From positions 1 to 24,590 of IMG/VR virus record IMGVR_UViG_3300030104_003714: a stretch of 24,590 bases of DNA, one strand, 5' to 3'. Each line of letters opens with the position of its first letter. Position 1 is the stretch's first letter. The notes below the pieces were generated by a model. The model had not been told where the DNA came from and made no database searches. It was given only the letters and a program-made list of their open reading frames with translations. A program made the position numbers and the translations under genes. The stretch comes from a virus. Of this stretch, positions 11,401 through 18,400 are shown piece after piece.

Positions 11401-13816
11401 TGCAAATGGTGTTCTTACATCTGTTGGTGCTGGTGCAACTGATCAATTAGGATCTGGATATCGTGGATCAGTTTCAATCGGTGTTACTGATATTGCTTAT
11501 GAACATCGTTTTGCAAGTTCTGGTATCGGATCAATAAGAAAGAGTAATTTCAGTACCGGTGATGCTTTCACTGCCACAAATGCAGTTTATACATCTCATA
11601 CTGGTGTATTAGTGATAACCATTCCAAATCATGGATTAACTACAAGTGATACAGTTGGTATTGATACTGGTGGTTTAGTATTCAGATGCTCTAAGGATAA
11701 TTTCCAAACATTACATCCATATCCTCGTTCAGTATCCGTTACTGCACAAGGAACAAGAAGTGATCCCGTTGCTGGTATTCAAACAACTATTACTGCTAAA
11801 ACAACTAATACAATTACTATAAACGTTGGCCCCGGTGGTGGTGCTGGTACAGGTGCAGTTGTTAATGCAACTGTTGGTGCCGGTGGTACATTAGCATTTA
11901 CTGTTGCAAATGGTGGTACAGGTTATGTTAATCCAAGAATCAATATACCATCACCAACTTATGAAAATCTTGAGGTAGTCGGTGTATCAAGACTAGGAAT
12001 TGGTGCTACAACAGATACTGGATTAGGATTGAAGATATCTGTAGATGTTGGTGCTGCTTCAACAGTTGGAGTAGGATCTACACTTCATACAGTTAAATCA
12101 TTTAAGGTCACTAGAAATGGTTTTGGATTTAAGAAAGGAGATGTATTTAAAGTTGTTGGTTTAGTTACTGATAGACAGTTAACTAATAGAGTTAATGAGT
12201 TTGAATTAACAGTTACTGAAACATTTACAGATAACTTCTCATCTTGGGACTTTGGTGAGTTTGATTTCATTGATCCTATTAAGAACTTACAAAATGGTGT
12301 AAGAAAGAGATTCCCAATCAAAGTAAATGGTGAACTATTAAGTTTTGAGATTGATGGAGCAAATGCTCAGTCATCATTGGTTATTATGCGTAATTTACTT
12401 ATGATCTATGTGAATGGTGTATTACAAGAACCCGGTGTAGCATATACATTTGATGGTGGTACTACATTTGCATTCTCAATAGCACCAAGTGCTGATGATG
12501 ACGTTGCAATCTTCTTCTATAAAGGATCTGTTGGAGGATCTAGCCCAGATACAGTTACAGTAGATGTTCAAGAAACATTGAAAGCTGGTGATATTATTGA
12601 AGTTGGTTCAATATCAGGTGATTTAGGACAATCTGAAAGAACTGTAATTGGTATTACTACATCAGATACATTTGAAACTGAAATTTACACTGGAACAGGT
12701 ATTAACCAAAATACATTTAAACCAATTGTAAACTGGAAGAAACAAAAAGTTGATAAGATTATACGAGGTGATGTTGTATCAAAAGCAAGAGATTCGATTG
12801 AACCACTTATATTCCCAACTGCACGAATCATTGGTAATATTTCAACTGCTACAGCTGCAGGAACAAATATATTTGTTGATGATGCACAGTTCTTTGAATA
12901 TGAAGAGGATCATTCAAGCATTAACATTAATAGTTTTGGTGGTCTGTTAATCAATAATGTTAATCCAGTTGCTGCTGCTCTTACTGCAACAGTGTCTGCT
13001 GGAGGAACTATATCTGCTATCACAGTTGTATCTGGTGGAAGTGGTTATGTAGGATCAACAACAAGTGTATCAATTGCTGCTCCAGTAGGCGTGGCAAACA
13101 CATTATTTGCTCAAGTAGGCGTATCTACATTTGCAACTGCAACTGCAACGATTACTAACGGATCAATTGCATCAGTAGCAGTGAATAATATTGGTCTTGG
13201 ATATACAACTGCAAATCCACCAATAGTTCTCGCACCTTTCCCTGAATTGATTTCTGAAGAGATCACTAATATTAAAGAAGTTGCAGGATTCTCTGGAATA
13301 ATAACAGGTATTACTACAACAACTGTAGGAGTATCAACATTAGGTCTTAGAATTGGTCTTGCAAGAACTTCTGATAACTTTAATGATCTTCAGGCTGGAT
13401 ATCCAATTTATATTTTTGATACCACAGTTGGTAATGGAGTAACCTCAATTAACTTAAGTGGTAACAATAATGATATTGTTGGTGTTGGAACACTATTTGC
13501 AGATAACATCTATATTATTCAATCAATTACTAAGAGTGGACAAAATGCTGAAATAGTCACGAATATTCACTCAGGAACTGTTCACGCAGGATTGACTGCA
13601 TCACACACCGCAAATGGTGGGTATAATGGTCGATTCTCATGGGGTAGATTCTTTAATTCATCAGGTGCGTTTAGTAGACCAGAACCAATTTCAATTGGTG
13701 TAACAGGTCATACAGTTGGACTTTCAACAGGTACAGGAATATCAACTTTCCCAACAATTCAAAGGAGAGTATTTGGTCTTCGTGATACCGGTGCAGTCCG
13801 TAAAACATTAAGTTGA
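1496..13816 (+). CDS. Giant gp7-like baseplate wedge protein with YHYH-like and many beta-repeat modules
   Basis: This 4106-residue protein sits exactly where T4 has gene 7. Residues 1-300 resemble the C-terminal core of T4 gp7: FLKQYY (34-39), SKSLYQSKGTAESFRILFNV (197-216), GAEY (236-239) and LLGQTV (257-262). Residues 2380-2440, with DNDYYQNLSY (2400-2409) and VNRLVHTTGLKNFA (2424-2437), resemble the next part of that core. Between and after these lie beta-rich modules: a YHYH-like domain (1243-1326), several G-x-GY repeats, 'HGF-x-TGE' repeats, a duplicated 130-residue domain (around 2683 and 2813), and a conserved block starting near W3584. There are no membrane segments or signal peptide. 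The ATG lies one base after the gp6 stop; a weak AGG sits about 7 bases upstream. It ends in tandem stops TGA TAG. Role as wedge core with a fibre-like extension is inferred; homologues are usually called 'structural protein'. Confidence 0.75.
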   Translation: MIGTGIEKRIQVQQIIESQLPEFILSESPKTVDFLKQYYISQEHRGGVVDLSDNLDQYIKLDNLTPEVIVGVTTLTAGITTASDTITVSTTKGFPNEYGLLKIDDEVITYTGITTNSFTGCVRGFSGITSFTDTNNPGELVFTQSTTSVHDANSVVNNLSVLFLQEFYKKVKTSLTPGLEDTKFISDLDVSNFIKESKSLYQSKGTAESFRILFNVLYGLSPKIIDLEEFLVKPSGAEYIRREIILAEVISGDPNKLLGQTVTKSDDLQTNASVSEVEIVTRNRKTFYKISLFVGFNDRSGINGTFTIPGKSKSIGNVSAGSSVITVDSTVGFGTTGTVISGINTITYGDKTVNQFLNCTGIGSSISSTDDVRADEFIFGYEDGDLTKRVELRITGVLSDFELLERTGSSVTSEGERITVKNLGEVVPNPSVNKTKKEVFFNSWIYNTSCTFEIDSINGSTFLLKSDFDKSNLKEGDKVDIIRRGTEIIDVSDAVIKTTNPTGLQDKQLILDNIVGFTPATGISYNIRRKLDRAFSTTSQLQFGNNVITSNVQNTYNDGDENYYVASSSLPSYDITETVSKSVIPNSTGTSLQGFNNVTQKYSIISFATDTEFRTGDAIFYKPSSTPLTGLEEGVYYVEVLSQKNQIRLYSSRSFIPISDFLEFTSSGSGSHSFVLLRHKNELIGVQKILKKFPTEANIESGLSTPTEPGSTGILVNGVEITNYKSLDKIYYGPLKDVKVFNGGSNFDVINLPNIILPQVASGTTALVQPVIQGTLKEVLVDQQDFDIENVLSLTLSGGNGTGAILKPIVSKRFRELSFDGRNSATRGGVDIANDQIIFDKPHNLLSGEPLVYNNNNNLSLGVGSFKGSNTDQNKTLSNGSIYFPEVVGISSIKLFETLNDFNSGINTVGFTTVNTQGTHKFRLLNKKNHLRSVVIENAGTDYTNRKLLVKPVSISTIENTVNFVDHGFLDGEVVAYNFEAGGATIVGLSSANQYKVIALDNDTFRVANAGVGGTDNSDYLRGDYVKFTSAGTGLQEFKYPEIELNIKAVYSPTTFARNGDLVVTPVVRGSIIKNYLYEPGTNYGSEILNFEKKPGVTLQNGKQAEIRAIASEGKIIAVDIRFGGKEYFSPPDLEFVGVGSGVGAKLRPIVTNGKITDVKIVNPGIGYTATPTVRVKPAGSGQIFEPSIRSLTINSLTRFGDEVLLRESDDNLQYAVVGYNTSIYSTLFEDPDSITGHSPIVGWAYDGNPIYGPYGYIDPADSDSAIVILNTSYTLNTSNVTNRPTSFAGGFFVEDHQYDDSGDLDESNGRFCKTPDYPNGVYAYFVGVSTGAQGNLDPKFPYFIGDNYRSKPIDDNFLIDQNNFDFNTSKLIRNTLPYKVADPTADNDFLIESNESVEQSSIVESVTRGSVEGFQIVESGSDFKVGDSLNFDNTNSSGGGASASISKVTGKPITSVDTTVQTYNNVVYVRDSATQVSAFISTSHTFANNDQIVVSGLSTSIPNLTDSHTVGVTSEQVVLYKSLSANSSAGIVTDIYVSSIPDRVSAGSSIGIGTEKLLVLNTFRDRQILRVKRGVVGAANTALHALSSPVFTVPQKFTIPLVTAPFESKVNDKVFFNPKEQVGLALTAGTVIGMAKSFTTGELSKVISVPAKSIFLPNHPFVSNQQLTFKIPSGAGALSVGTGVTQAVTASFNLSDGATVFAKRISSDLVGLSTIKGGETIFFKTSPTDSFEYLLESNFTQVTGKAQEITAHVAVSTSHGLTELDTIDLTLDSNRSGGIGISTSVIVKYSSSEDKILINPLTVAQTNIGADTIFKDDHGFSTGEKVFYDGGTSQATGLSTSSYFVYRIDDNSFQLGETLFDVQNEPPKVVGITTNTGGSGQEFSLINPSLSVTKNNDLVFYVSDSSLNGFKFNLYYDKDFKNEFVSTGSTESFSVTKVGTVGVGTTATVTLNYKSENPINVFYTLEKTGFISTSDTDVQNGSRINYINSEYEGTYTAFGVGTTSFNISLQNVPEKLNYVQTEVDTMSYLTNSTSASGGVGRINLASGGFGYKKIPGISSITSVNGINAKILCLSASVNKINKVRILDPGFEYHSDQTLRPEARISPTITLINSDVISEIQVISGGKNYISAPDLVVVDPETGQLTDQGVIELSLNSSSIASVNIISSPKGLKPVEQRIRTINNSNGISVSSISGMSTTTTTGIVTCTLVTPIGGFAPAPFAVGDQIFVEGIQLESTEGSGYNSTDHGFVFFTISDYQNTSPAKLEFNLTGIGVSIGIAKTSQTNYATITNFNNYPQFRTIQKSAEFRIGERLAVKENNNFVLSNLSVLENNPDEFIKIFGKRELVVGDEIRGEITGTQATINSIALNRGRFDVDYALRQDRGWNTEVGKLSEDYQVLADNDYYQNLSYTIQSPITFEEIVDPVNRLVHTTGLKNFADTGITSTAKSGISSTSDLVIARDLVSEERVDTINNFDLVVDTDTLIGGTQSKFLKLRNQKLASYIECRTNRVLDIDDISSQFSNTNSSQNNRIDFAINENYESFLIQTKNPTTSEIQVDEVVVFKDNTDTFTFEKNNIGIGTQKIVDVIGFTDSATSDTSLRVTPTDPFDDDLDIKVYRNTFNSTLAGINTQSVGFVNLVGVAKSVNPSTTVSLVSSPVGVTSAFYATVEVTDVDTNEKNLVDIYATHDGTNSYFTEYYVDSGDIANFSSNFIGTFTSNLSGGILSIDFQNTGIHTAILRSKAVGLGLTSVGIGTFRFKDTAQLDGSERTVNLQSNFKRVSSTSTIVGVDSNKFSTIKSIVKVAVGSTIAIHQVLATHNGTDTSLVHYPFISIGSTAGIGTFIANYANNKFNLRFNPDTGVSDAEVSAYSEIIYTDLDLFNVPPDLTYGRVTESVAVRQYNAVNGNRANKTEFELKHGGVPIFAKVFSPSDATKLNPVTGVFTINDHFFSTGEKLKYTPKSTFIGVTADAMETSAGTDLTTDVFAINLTQDTFKLALTKSNANAGTGVTFTSLGAGNAHQLEMTKKLEKSLINVDGLIQSPIAFTPVNTTVTNNGGSISASDAIFSVAGISSIIEGDILEVGTELMKVTSVGLGTTALGPISGNGALNLVGVDRGSLGSTAASHNDSTAIRKFKGSFNIVDSKIHFTDAPKGTNFAAQDPSSLPFPRSDFHGRVYLRNDYTNNRIFDDISDGFTGIAATHIVKVGGANTTGIQTGGSIVLLNGIFQTPTTDNNQGNNYDYISDASAGITTIVFTGITSTDGSKIVSESDINLNQLPRGGMIVSLGSTGGLGVAPLVGAAVTVVKNANGVLTSVGAGATDQLGSGYRGSVSIGVTDIAYEHRFASSGIGSIRKSNFSTGDAFTATNAVYTSHTGVLVITIPNHGLTTSDTVGIDTGGLVFRCSKDNFQTLHPYPRSVSVTAQGTRSDPVAGIQTTITAKTTNTITINVGPGGGAGTGAVVNATVGAGGTLAFTVANGGTGYVNPRINIPSPTYENLEVVGVSRLGIGATTDTGLGLKISVDVGAASTVGVGSTLHTVKSFKVTRNGFGFKKGDVFKVVGLVTDRQLTNRVNEFELTVTETFTDNFSSWDFGEFDFIDPIKNLQNGVRKRFPIKVNGELLSFEIDGANAQSSLVIMRNLLMIYVNGVLQEPGVAYTFDGGTTFAFSIAPSADDDVAIFFYKGSVGGSSPDTVTVDVQETLKAGDIIEVGSISGDLGQSERTVIGITTSDTFETEIYTGTGINQNTFKPIVNWKKQKVDKIIRGDVVSKARDSIEPLIFPTARIIGNISTATAAGTNIFVDDAQFFEYEEDHSSININSFGGLLINNVNPVAAALTATVSAGGTISAITVVSGGSGYVGSTTSVSIAAPVGVANTLFAQVGVSTFATATATITNGSIASVAVNNIGLGYTTANPPIVLAPFPELISEEITNIKEVAGFSGIITGITTTTVGVSTLGLRIGLARTSDNFNDLQAGYPIYIFDTTVGNGVTSINLSGNNNDIVGVGTLFADNIYIIQSITKSGQNAEIVTNIHSGTVHAGLTASHTANGGYNGRFSWGRFFNSSGAFSRPEPISIGVTGHTVGLSTGTGISTFPTIQRRVFGLRDTGAVRKTLS
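4820..5043 (+). repeat. Tandem G-x-GY type beta repeats (giant protein)
   Basis: Residues about 1109-1183 contain two consecutive units of the pattern 'G-x-I-x-x-V-x-I-x-x-x-G-x-x-Y-x-x-x-P', one with GKIIAVDIRFGGKEY and the next with GKITDVKIVNPGIGY. Each is followed by a strand and a G-S-G-x-G-A-like turn. The same unit recurs elsewhere in this protein, in gp8 and in the DUF4815 protein. Confidence 0.75.
5190..5560 (+). other. YHYH-like domain with degenerate histidine motif
   Basis: Residues 1243-1257 read GWAYDGNPIYGPYGY, and residues 1306-1320 read DESNGRFCKTPDYPN followed by GVYAYF. These two blocks in this order are the signature of the YHYH domain (Pfam PF14240), also found in large virion proteins of marine T4-like phages. 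The motif that names the family is YAYF here (1323-1326), so both histidines are replaced. A purely structural role is likely. Confidence 0.8.
8640..8815 (+). other. gp7-core-like block 2 (YYQ...SY...VH motif)
   Basis: Residues about 2382-2440 carry a GWNTEVGKLSEDYQVLADND lead-in, then YYQNLSYTI and VNRLVHTTGLKNFAD. A pattern of this kind (tandem Tyr, a hydrophobic SY-I strand, then V-x-x-x-VHPxG-x-x-F) is widespread in phage baseplate and fibre-base proteins. It resembles T4 gp7 where SYYVMKIKS is followed by IRFVHPVGFGF. It is separated from block 1 by about 2,080 residues, against roughly 60 in T4. Alignment is by eye. Confidence 0.55.
9470..10120 (+). repeat. In-frame duplicated domain of about 130 residues
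   Basis: Two adjacent copies are anchored by ATHDGT (residue 2683) and ATHNGT (residue 2813). At DNA level the anchors are gcaactcatgatggaac (9542) and gcaactcataatggaac (9932), which differ at one base and are exactly 390 bases apart. In each copy the anchor is followed by an aromatic strand, a G-T-F strand (IGTFTS / IGTFIA) and a G/N-turn before a hydrophobic strand (ILSIDF / FNLRFN). This is a tandem domain duplication inside the giant protein; the remainder has diverged. Confidence 0.7.
12235..12560 (+). other. Conserved beta domain beginning SSWDFGEFDFIDP
   Basis: Residues about 3582-3688 contain SSWDFGEFDFIDPIKNLQNG, then an RKRFPIKVNGELLSFEID strand pair, then LMIYVNGVLQEPGVAYTFDG and a DDVAIFFYKG strand. 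The 'I-x-V-N-G-V-L-Q-x-P-G-x-x-Y' pattern is common in phage fibre and baseplate proteins, where it makes a small beta sandwich. It is one of the best conserved blocks of this protein type, as judged from recollection of cyanophage sequences. Confidence 0.55.
12980..13240 (+). repeat. Tandem G-x-GY type beta repeats near the C-terminus of the giant protein
   Basis: Two units are visible: GGTISAITVVSGGSGYVG and then NGSIASVAVNNIGLGYTT, about 60 residues apart. Each ends in a short P-x-I/V strand. They match the units at 4820-5043 in pattern but not closely in DNA, so they are old duplicates rather than a recent expansion. Confidence 0.75.
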
Positions 13817-13826
13817 TAGTTTCACG

Positions 13827-13834
13827 TATAAATA
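13827..13834 (+). promoter_or_regulatory. T4-type late promoter upstream of gp8
   Basis: TATAAATA, an exact match to the T4 late promoter -10 element, lies in the only gap of this cluster between the giant gene and gp8. In T4 this element is read by host RNA polymerase carrying gp55, with gp33 and gp45. Transcription should start near 13840, leaving a leader of only about a dozen bases before the ATG at 13853. No strong Shine-Dalgarno sequence is seen in the purine-rich leader. Confidence 0.8.
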
Positions 13835-13852
13835 TAGAAAAAAAGCGATAAA

Positions 13853-15412
13853 ATGCCAGCAGTAGTCACTGATCAGTTTAGAATATTAAATGCAAGTAAC
13901 TTTGTTGATACGGTTACTGGGATAGGAGGAACTGATCCATCAAATTCATTTTATGTTACATTAGGTCTGCCCAATCCAACAATTGTGGGGTTTGGTAGAA
14001 CTTCTACATGGAATACAAGCACTCCTAATCCTGTTGATAATATCAATAATAACAACAATATTGGTGATACTACTTTATTTGGTAAAAGAGTTACTGGTAA
14101 GAATGTAAGAAGATTGATAAGAAAGGTCGATTGGACACAAGGAACAAGATATGAAATGTATCGTCATGACTATAGTATTGATTCACCTTCACCGGTAACT
14201 CAGTCAGCAAGACTATATGACTCAAGATATTATGTAATTAACGAAAACTTTAATGTATACATTTGTATTGATAATGGTTCATCAGGTATCAACACTACTG
14301 GAAATGCATCACAAGATCAACCAACCTTTACAGATTTAGAACCATCAAGAGCTGGAGAGAGTGGAGATGGTTATATTTGGAAGTTCTTGTACACTGTATC
14401 ACCAAGTGATATTATTAAATTTGATTCAACTGAGTTTATTGCAGTTCCAAATGATTGGACAACAACTAACGATGCTACAATTCAAGCAGTACGTGAAAAT
14501 GGTGATTCTGATTTAAACAATAACCAAATTAAGAAAGTTTATATTGATAATCAAGGTAATGGATATTCAGGGGGAGTTGGCCAAGAATTTAATATTCTAG
14601 GAGATGGTACAGGAGGTAAGGTAGTAGTTGATGTAGTCGGAGGTAAGATTACAAACGCTGTCATATCTGCTGGTGGTAAAGGATATACTTACGGTATTGT
14701 TGATTTAGGAACTATCAATGCGAATACCTCAATCAAAGCAAAATTAATACCAATTATACCACCTTCAAAAGGTCATGGATTTAATGTCTATGAAGAACTA
14801 GGTACAGATAGAGTTCTATGTTATGCAAGATTTGGGGGAGACAACAAAGATTTCCCGTTTGATACTAAATTTGCTCAAGTCGAACTAGTTAAAAATCCAA
14901 CATCAGTTGGAACGACATCAATTTACTTTAGTGATTCTTATTCATCACTTAACTCTATTAAGTTTCCATCAACTACAACATCAGTTCCAACTATCGGTGA
15001 AAAGATTAGTCAATCTGTCACCGGAGGTACAGCTGTTGGTTATGTTGCATCATTTGATAAAGAAACTAAAGTATTGAAATACTTCCAAGATAGATCACTC
15101 TATTTTGGTAATGGTGAAGATCAAACAGATTATGTTGGTATATCTACTTTGGGACAGAAGTTTGCATTCCAATCAACTGCAAACCCAATAACTGCTCCAA
15201 GCGGATTCTCCGGATCTGTTGAGACTACATTTAGTTCAGGTATTACCACAGTTGGTACTAAGAATGTAGGTTTAGGTGTGACTTTCACAAATGGACTTGC
15301 TGAACCTGAAATAAATAAAGGGTCAGGTGATATAATCTACATTGACAATAGGGCGACTATTACAAGAAACGCAAGACAAAAAGAAGACGTAAAAATCATT
15401 CTGGAATTCTAA
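13853..15412 (+). CDS. 8: Baseplate wedge subunit gp8
   Basis: This 519-residue protein matches the T4 gp8 family (PF09215) at both ends of the fold. GDGYIWKFLY (171-180), followed by EFIAVP, corresponds to GDGYVWEYLF and EYIVVP in T4 gp8. The C-terminus IIYIDNRATITR...IILEF corresponds to MIYMENRPPI...ILFTF. FAQVELVKNP corresponds to FRQISIITNP. T4 gp8 is 334 residues; the excess includes a G-x-GY beta module at residues 222-300 and a second beta-rich stretch (about 360-490). An asparagine run (NINNNNN) lies near residue 65. gp8 forms dimers on the outer wedge that contact gp7 and gp10 in T4. It is preceded by its own late promoter and followed after three bases by the DUF4815 gene. T4 comparisons are from memory, but several anchors agree. 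Confidence 0.92.
   Translation: MPAVVTDQFRILNASNFVDTVTGIGGTDPSNSFYVTLGLPNPTIVGFGRTSTWNTSTPNPVDNINNNNNIGDTTLFGKRVTGKNVRRLIRKVDWTQGTRYEMYRHDYSIDSPSPVTQSARLYDSRYYVINENFNVYICIDNGSSGINTTGNASQDQPTFTDLEPSRAGESGDGYIWKFLYTVSPSDIIKFDSTEFIAVPNDWTTTNDATIQAVRENGDSDLNNNQIKKVYIDNQGNGYSGGVGQEFNILGDGTGGKVVVDVVGGKITNAVISAGGKGYTYGIVDLGTINANTSIKAKLIPIIPPSKGHGFNVYEELGTDRVLCYARFGGDNKDFPFDTKFAQVELVKNPTSVGTTSIYFSDSYSSLNSIKFPSTTTSVPTIGEKISQSVTGGTAVGYVASFDKETKVLKYFQDRSLYFGNGEDQTDYVGISTLGQKFAFQSTANPITAPSGFSGSVETTFSSGITTVGTKNVGLGVTFTNGLAEPEINKGSGDIIYIDNRATITRNARQKEDVKIILEF
14516..14760 (+). repeat. G-x-GY beta module inserted in gp8
   Basis: Residues about 222-300 of gp8 contain IKKVYIDNQGNGYSGG and then GGKITNAVISAGGKGYTYG. 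This is the same two-unit pattern found in the giant protein and the DUF4815 protein. T4 gp8 has no such segment between EYIVVP and FRQISIITNP, so it is an insertion relative to T4. Confidence 0.7.
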
Positions 15413-15415
15413 AAA

Positions 15416-18400
15416 ATGCCACAAAAAACGAATTTAAATATAAGTCCTTATTTCGACGATTTCAAAAAGGATAATAATTTCTATAGGGTCTTGTTTAATC
15501 CGGGAAAACCCGTACAAGCAAGAGAACTAACCACACTTCAATCTATCTTACAAGATCAGATTGAATCTTTTGGTAGTCATATGTTTAAAGAGGGATCAAT
15601 GGTGATTCCCGGAAACATATCATATGATGCAGAGTATTTTTCAATAAAATTAGACTCAAATCATTTAGGTGTTGCAGTTTCAGTATATGTTGATAGTTTA
15701 AAAGGCAAAATCTTAACAGGACAAAGTAGTGGCATCAAAGTTCTTGTTGATGATTATGCTCTTCCAAATGATTCAACTGGTATTACAGATTTAACATTCT
15801 TTATCAAATATATTGATTCTGGTAGTAACAACTCAGTCTCATTCTTAGAGGATGGAGAGGATTTACTTGTTGATGAGGGATTTGTGTACGGAAATACTCC
15901 AGTTAATGCTGGAGACTCTGTGGCTACCCTTATAGAGGCAGATGCTTGTAAAACAGGATGTAAGGCATCTATTGCAGATGGTGTATTCTTCATTCGTGGT
16001 CATTTTGTTAACGTTTCTGCTGATAAATTAGTTCTTGATCCATATACAAACAATCCATCATATAGAGTTGGTTTATTTGTACAGGAAGAATTGGTAAATG
16101 CTGATTCAGACTCATCATTGAATGATAATGCAAGAGGATTTTCAAACTTTGCAGCTCCCGGTGCAGATAGATTAAAAATATCTACAAAACTAACCAAAAA
16201 ATCATTAACAGATTTTAATGATAAGAATTTTATTGAATTAATTCGTCTTGATGATGGTGAACTTAAAAAATTACAAAATTCTACACAATATTCTTTAATT
16301 AGAGACTACTTTGCAAAAAGAACTTTTGAGGAGTCTGGAAACTACTCACTTAAAAACTTCCAATTAAATGCATTTGAATCTCTTAATGATGGTTTATCAA
16401 ATGAGGGTGTATTTACATCTAATGAAACAACTGATCAAGGTAAAACACCTTCTGATGACTTATTAGCACTTAAAGTATCACCCGGAAAGGCATATGTAAG
16501 AGGATATGATATTGAAAGACCAGCCACAACAATATTAGACTTAGATAAACCAAGAGATAAGAAAGTAATTGAAAATAGTTCAGTACCATTCAGACTTGGT
16601 AATTTATTCCAAGTTAACCGTGCTGCTGGAACACCAAAAATTGGTTTAGATGGAACTGGAACTATTGCTCTATTTGATCAAAGAAAGGGATCAACAAACA
16701 ATGCTACCAGTGGAACAGGAACTCAGATAGGTGATGCAAGAGTATATGCATTTGAGAATCATGATGCATCTGGTGGTTCTGCTGCAACAAAATTTGATTT
16801 GTATCTATTTGACATACAAACATATACAGTTTTAGTTGTAAATAAAGCAGTATCAAACACTGATTTACCTGATTCATCATTTGTGGAGGGTTTATCAAGT
16901 GGTGCAACAGGATTTTCTGCAGTATCCGGTGGTAATAGTACAACTGTTACATTAAGAGGTACATCAGGAACATTTATTGCTGGTGAAGAAATAAGAATTA
17001 ATGATAATATTGGTGGTGCTACAAGAAGTATAAAAACTGTAACTGAAAAATCACTTAGAGATGTCAAATCCGTATACCAAGATGCATCTGCATTAGGTTT
17101 GCAGACTGATTTTAGTGCAGATATGGTTCTAAAATCCTCACCAATCAAGGAATTAGGATCCGGTGACGAAGTTAATGTAGATGGATCTAATATTTTAACC
17201 TGTGCTGGTAAGACATTTGGTTCACTAAGAGTTGGTGATATATTAATACTTAATTTAACAACAGACGCATCTCCTAGATTTAATCGTGTATCTGCCATTT
17301 CTACTGATTTGAAATCAGTGACACTAGCAGCAGTGCAATCTGTAACTGGTGTTTGTGTTGGAACTGTATTAGCATCCGCAACTCCAACTGGTATTAGTGT
17401 TGGTAAACCTGCAGTTAATAATGAAAATGCTGGATTATTTGCACAGTTACAGGAAAAAAATGTATCTGATGTTGATCTAAGTAACTCAGAATTGACAATT
17501 AAAACTCAAATTACTGGTGAAGCCACTGATGCAAATGGTTTGTTATCATTTAATCTCTCAAATTTGGTAGGTATTACAAGTGCTTTATTTGAAACATTTG
17601 ATAATGACAGATATTCAGTGCATCTTTCAAACGGAAATATTGAATCTGTATCAACAGATCAGTTTACTTTATCAAATAATGCATCAACCGTAACAATAAC
17701 AGGATTAACAGCAAGTCAATCAAATGTGGTTGTAAACGCAACTGTTAAAAAGGTTTCAATTAGTACAAAACAAAAAACATTTGATCGAAGTCATGTTGTT
17801 AATGTTGACAAATGTATTTCTGGTATATCAACTGCAAATGGTCTAACACAAAATAACTTTGTAGGACTTCGTGTTGATGATAAAGTCATTTCTTTAAATA
17901 CACCTGATGTTGTTAATGTTGTTGGTGTATATGAATCAGTAACAAATGTTGCTCCAGTATTAGATAAATTAATCTTTGTAAGTGGACTGTCTTTAAATAC
18001 TGCTTCAATACTAGGTGAAAAGATAATAGGATCTCAAAGTGGTGCGATAGCTCAAATTACTGAGAGAACAAATGCAACAACTGTAGAAATTGCATATTTA
18101 ACTCAACAGAATTTCCTTATAGGTGAAACAGTTACATTTGAAGAATCAAATATTATTACTAACTTACAAAATGTCACTGCAGGATCATATTTAAATATAA
18201 CATCAAGTTTTAATTTAGATAAGGGTCAAAAAAATGCATTCTATGATTTTTCAAGAATTGTTAGAAAGGATGGAGAAAGAGTTCCAAACAGAAGACTTAA
18301 AATTGTAGTAAACAGATATACCATTCCTTCAAATGATAAAGGTGATGTGTATACAGTTGGATCTTATGATGAAGATAGATTTAGTAAAGATGTTCCAATT

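Noticed and set aside
1496-13816. Giant frame as an assembly fusion of several genes
   Set aside because: There is no frame change, no internal ribosome site plus start at a domain border, and conserved structural blocks run through to the end. The size is odd but the frame is coherent.
16759-17298. 179-residue open frame on the - strand
   Set aside because: It lies wholly antisense to the DUF4815 gene, has no ribosome site or promoter seen, and its composition mirrors the sense coding strand.
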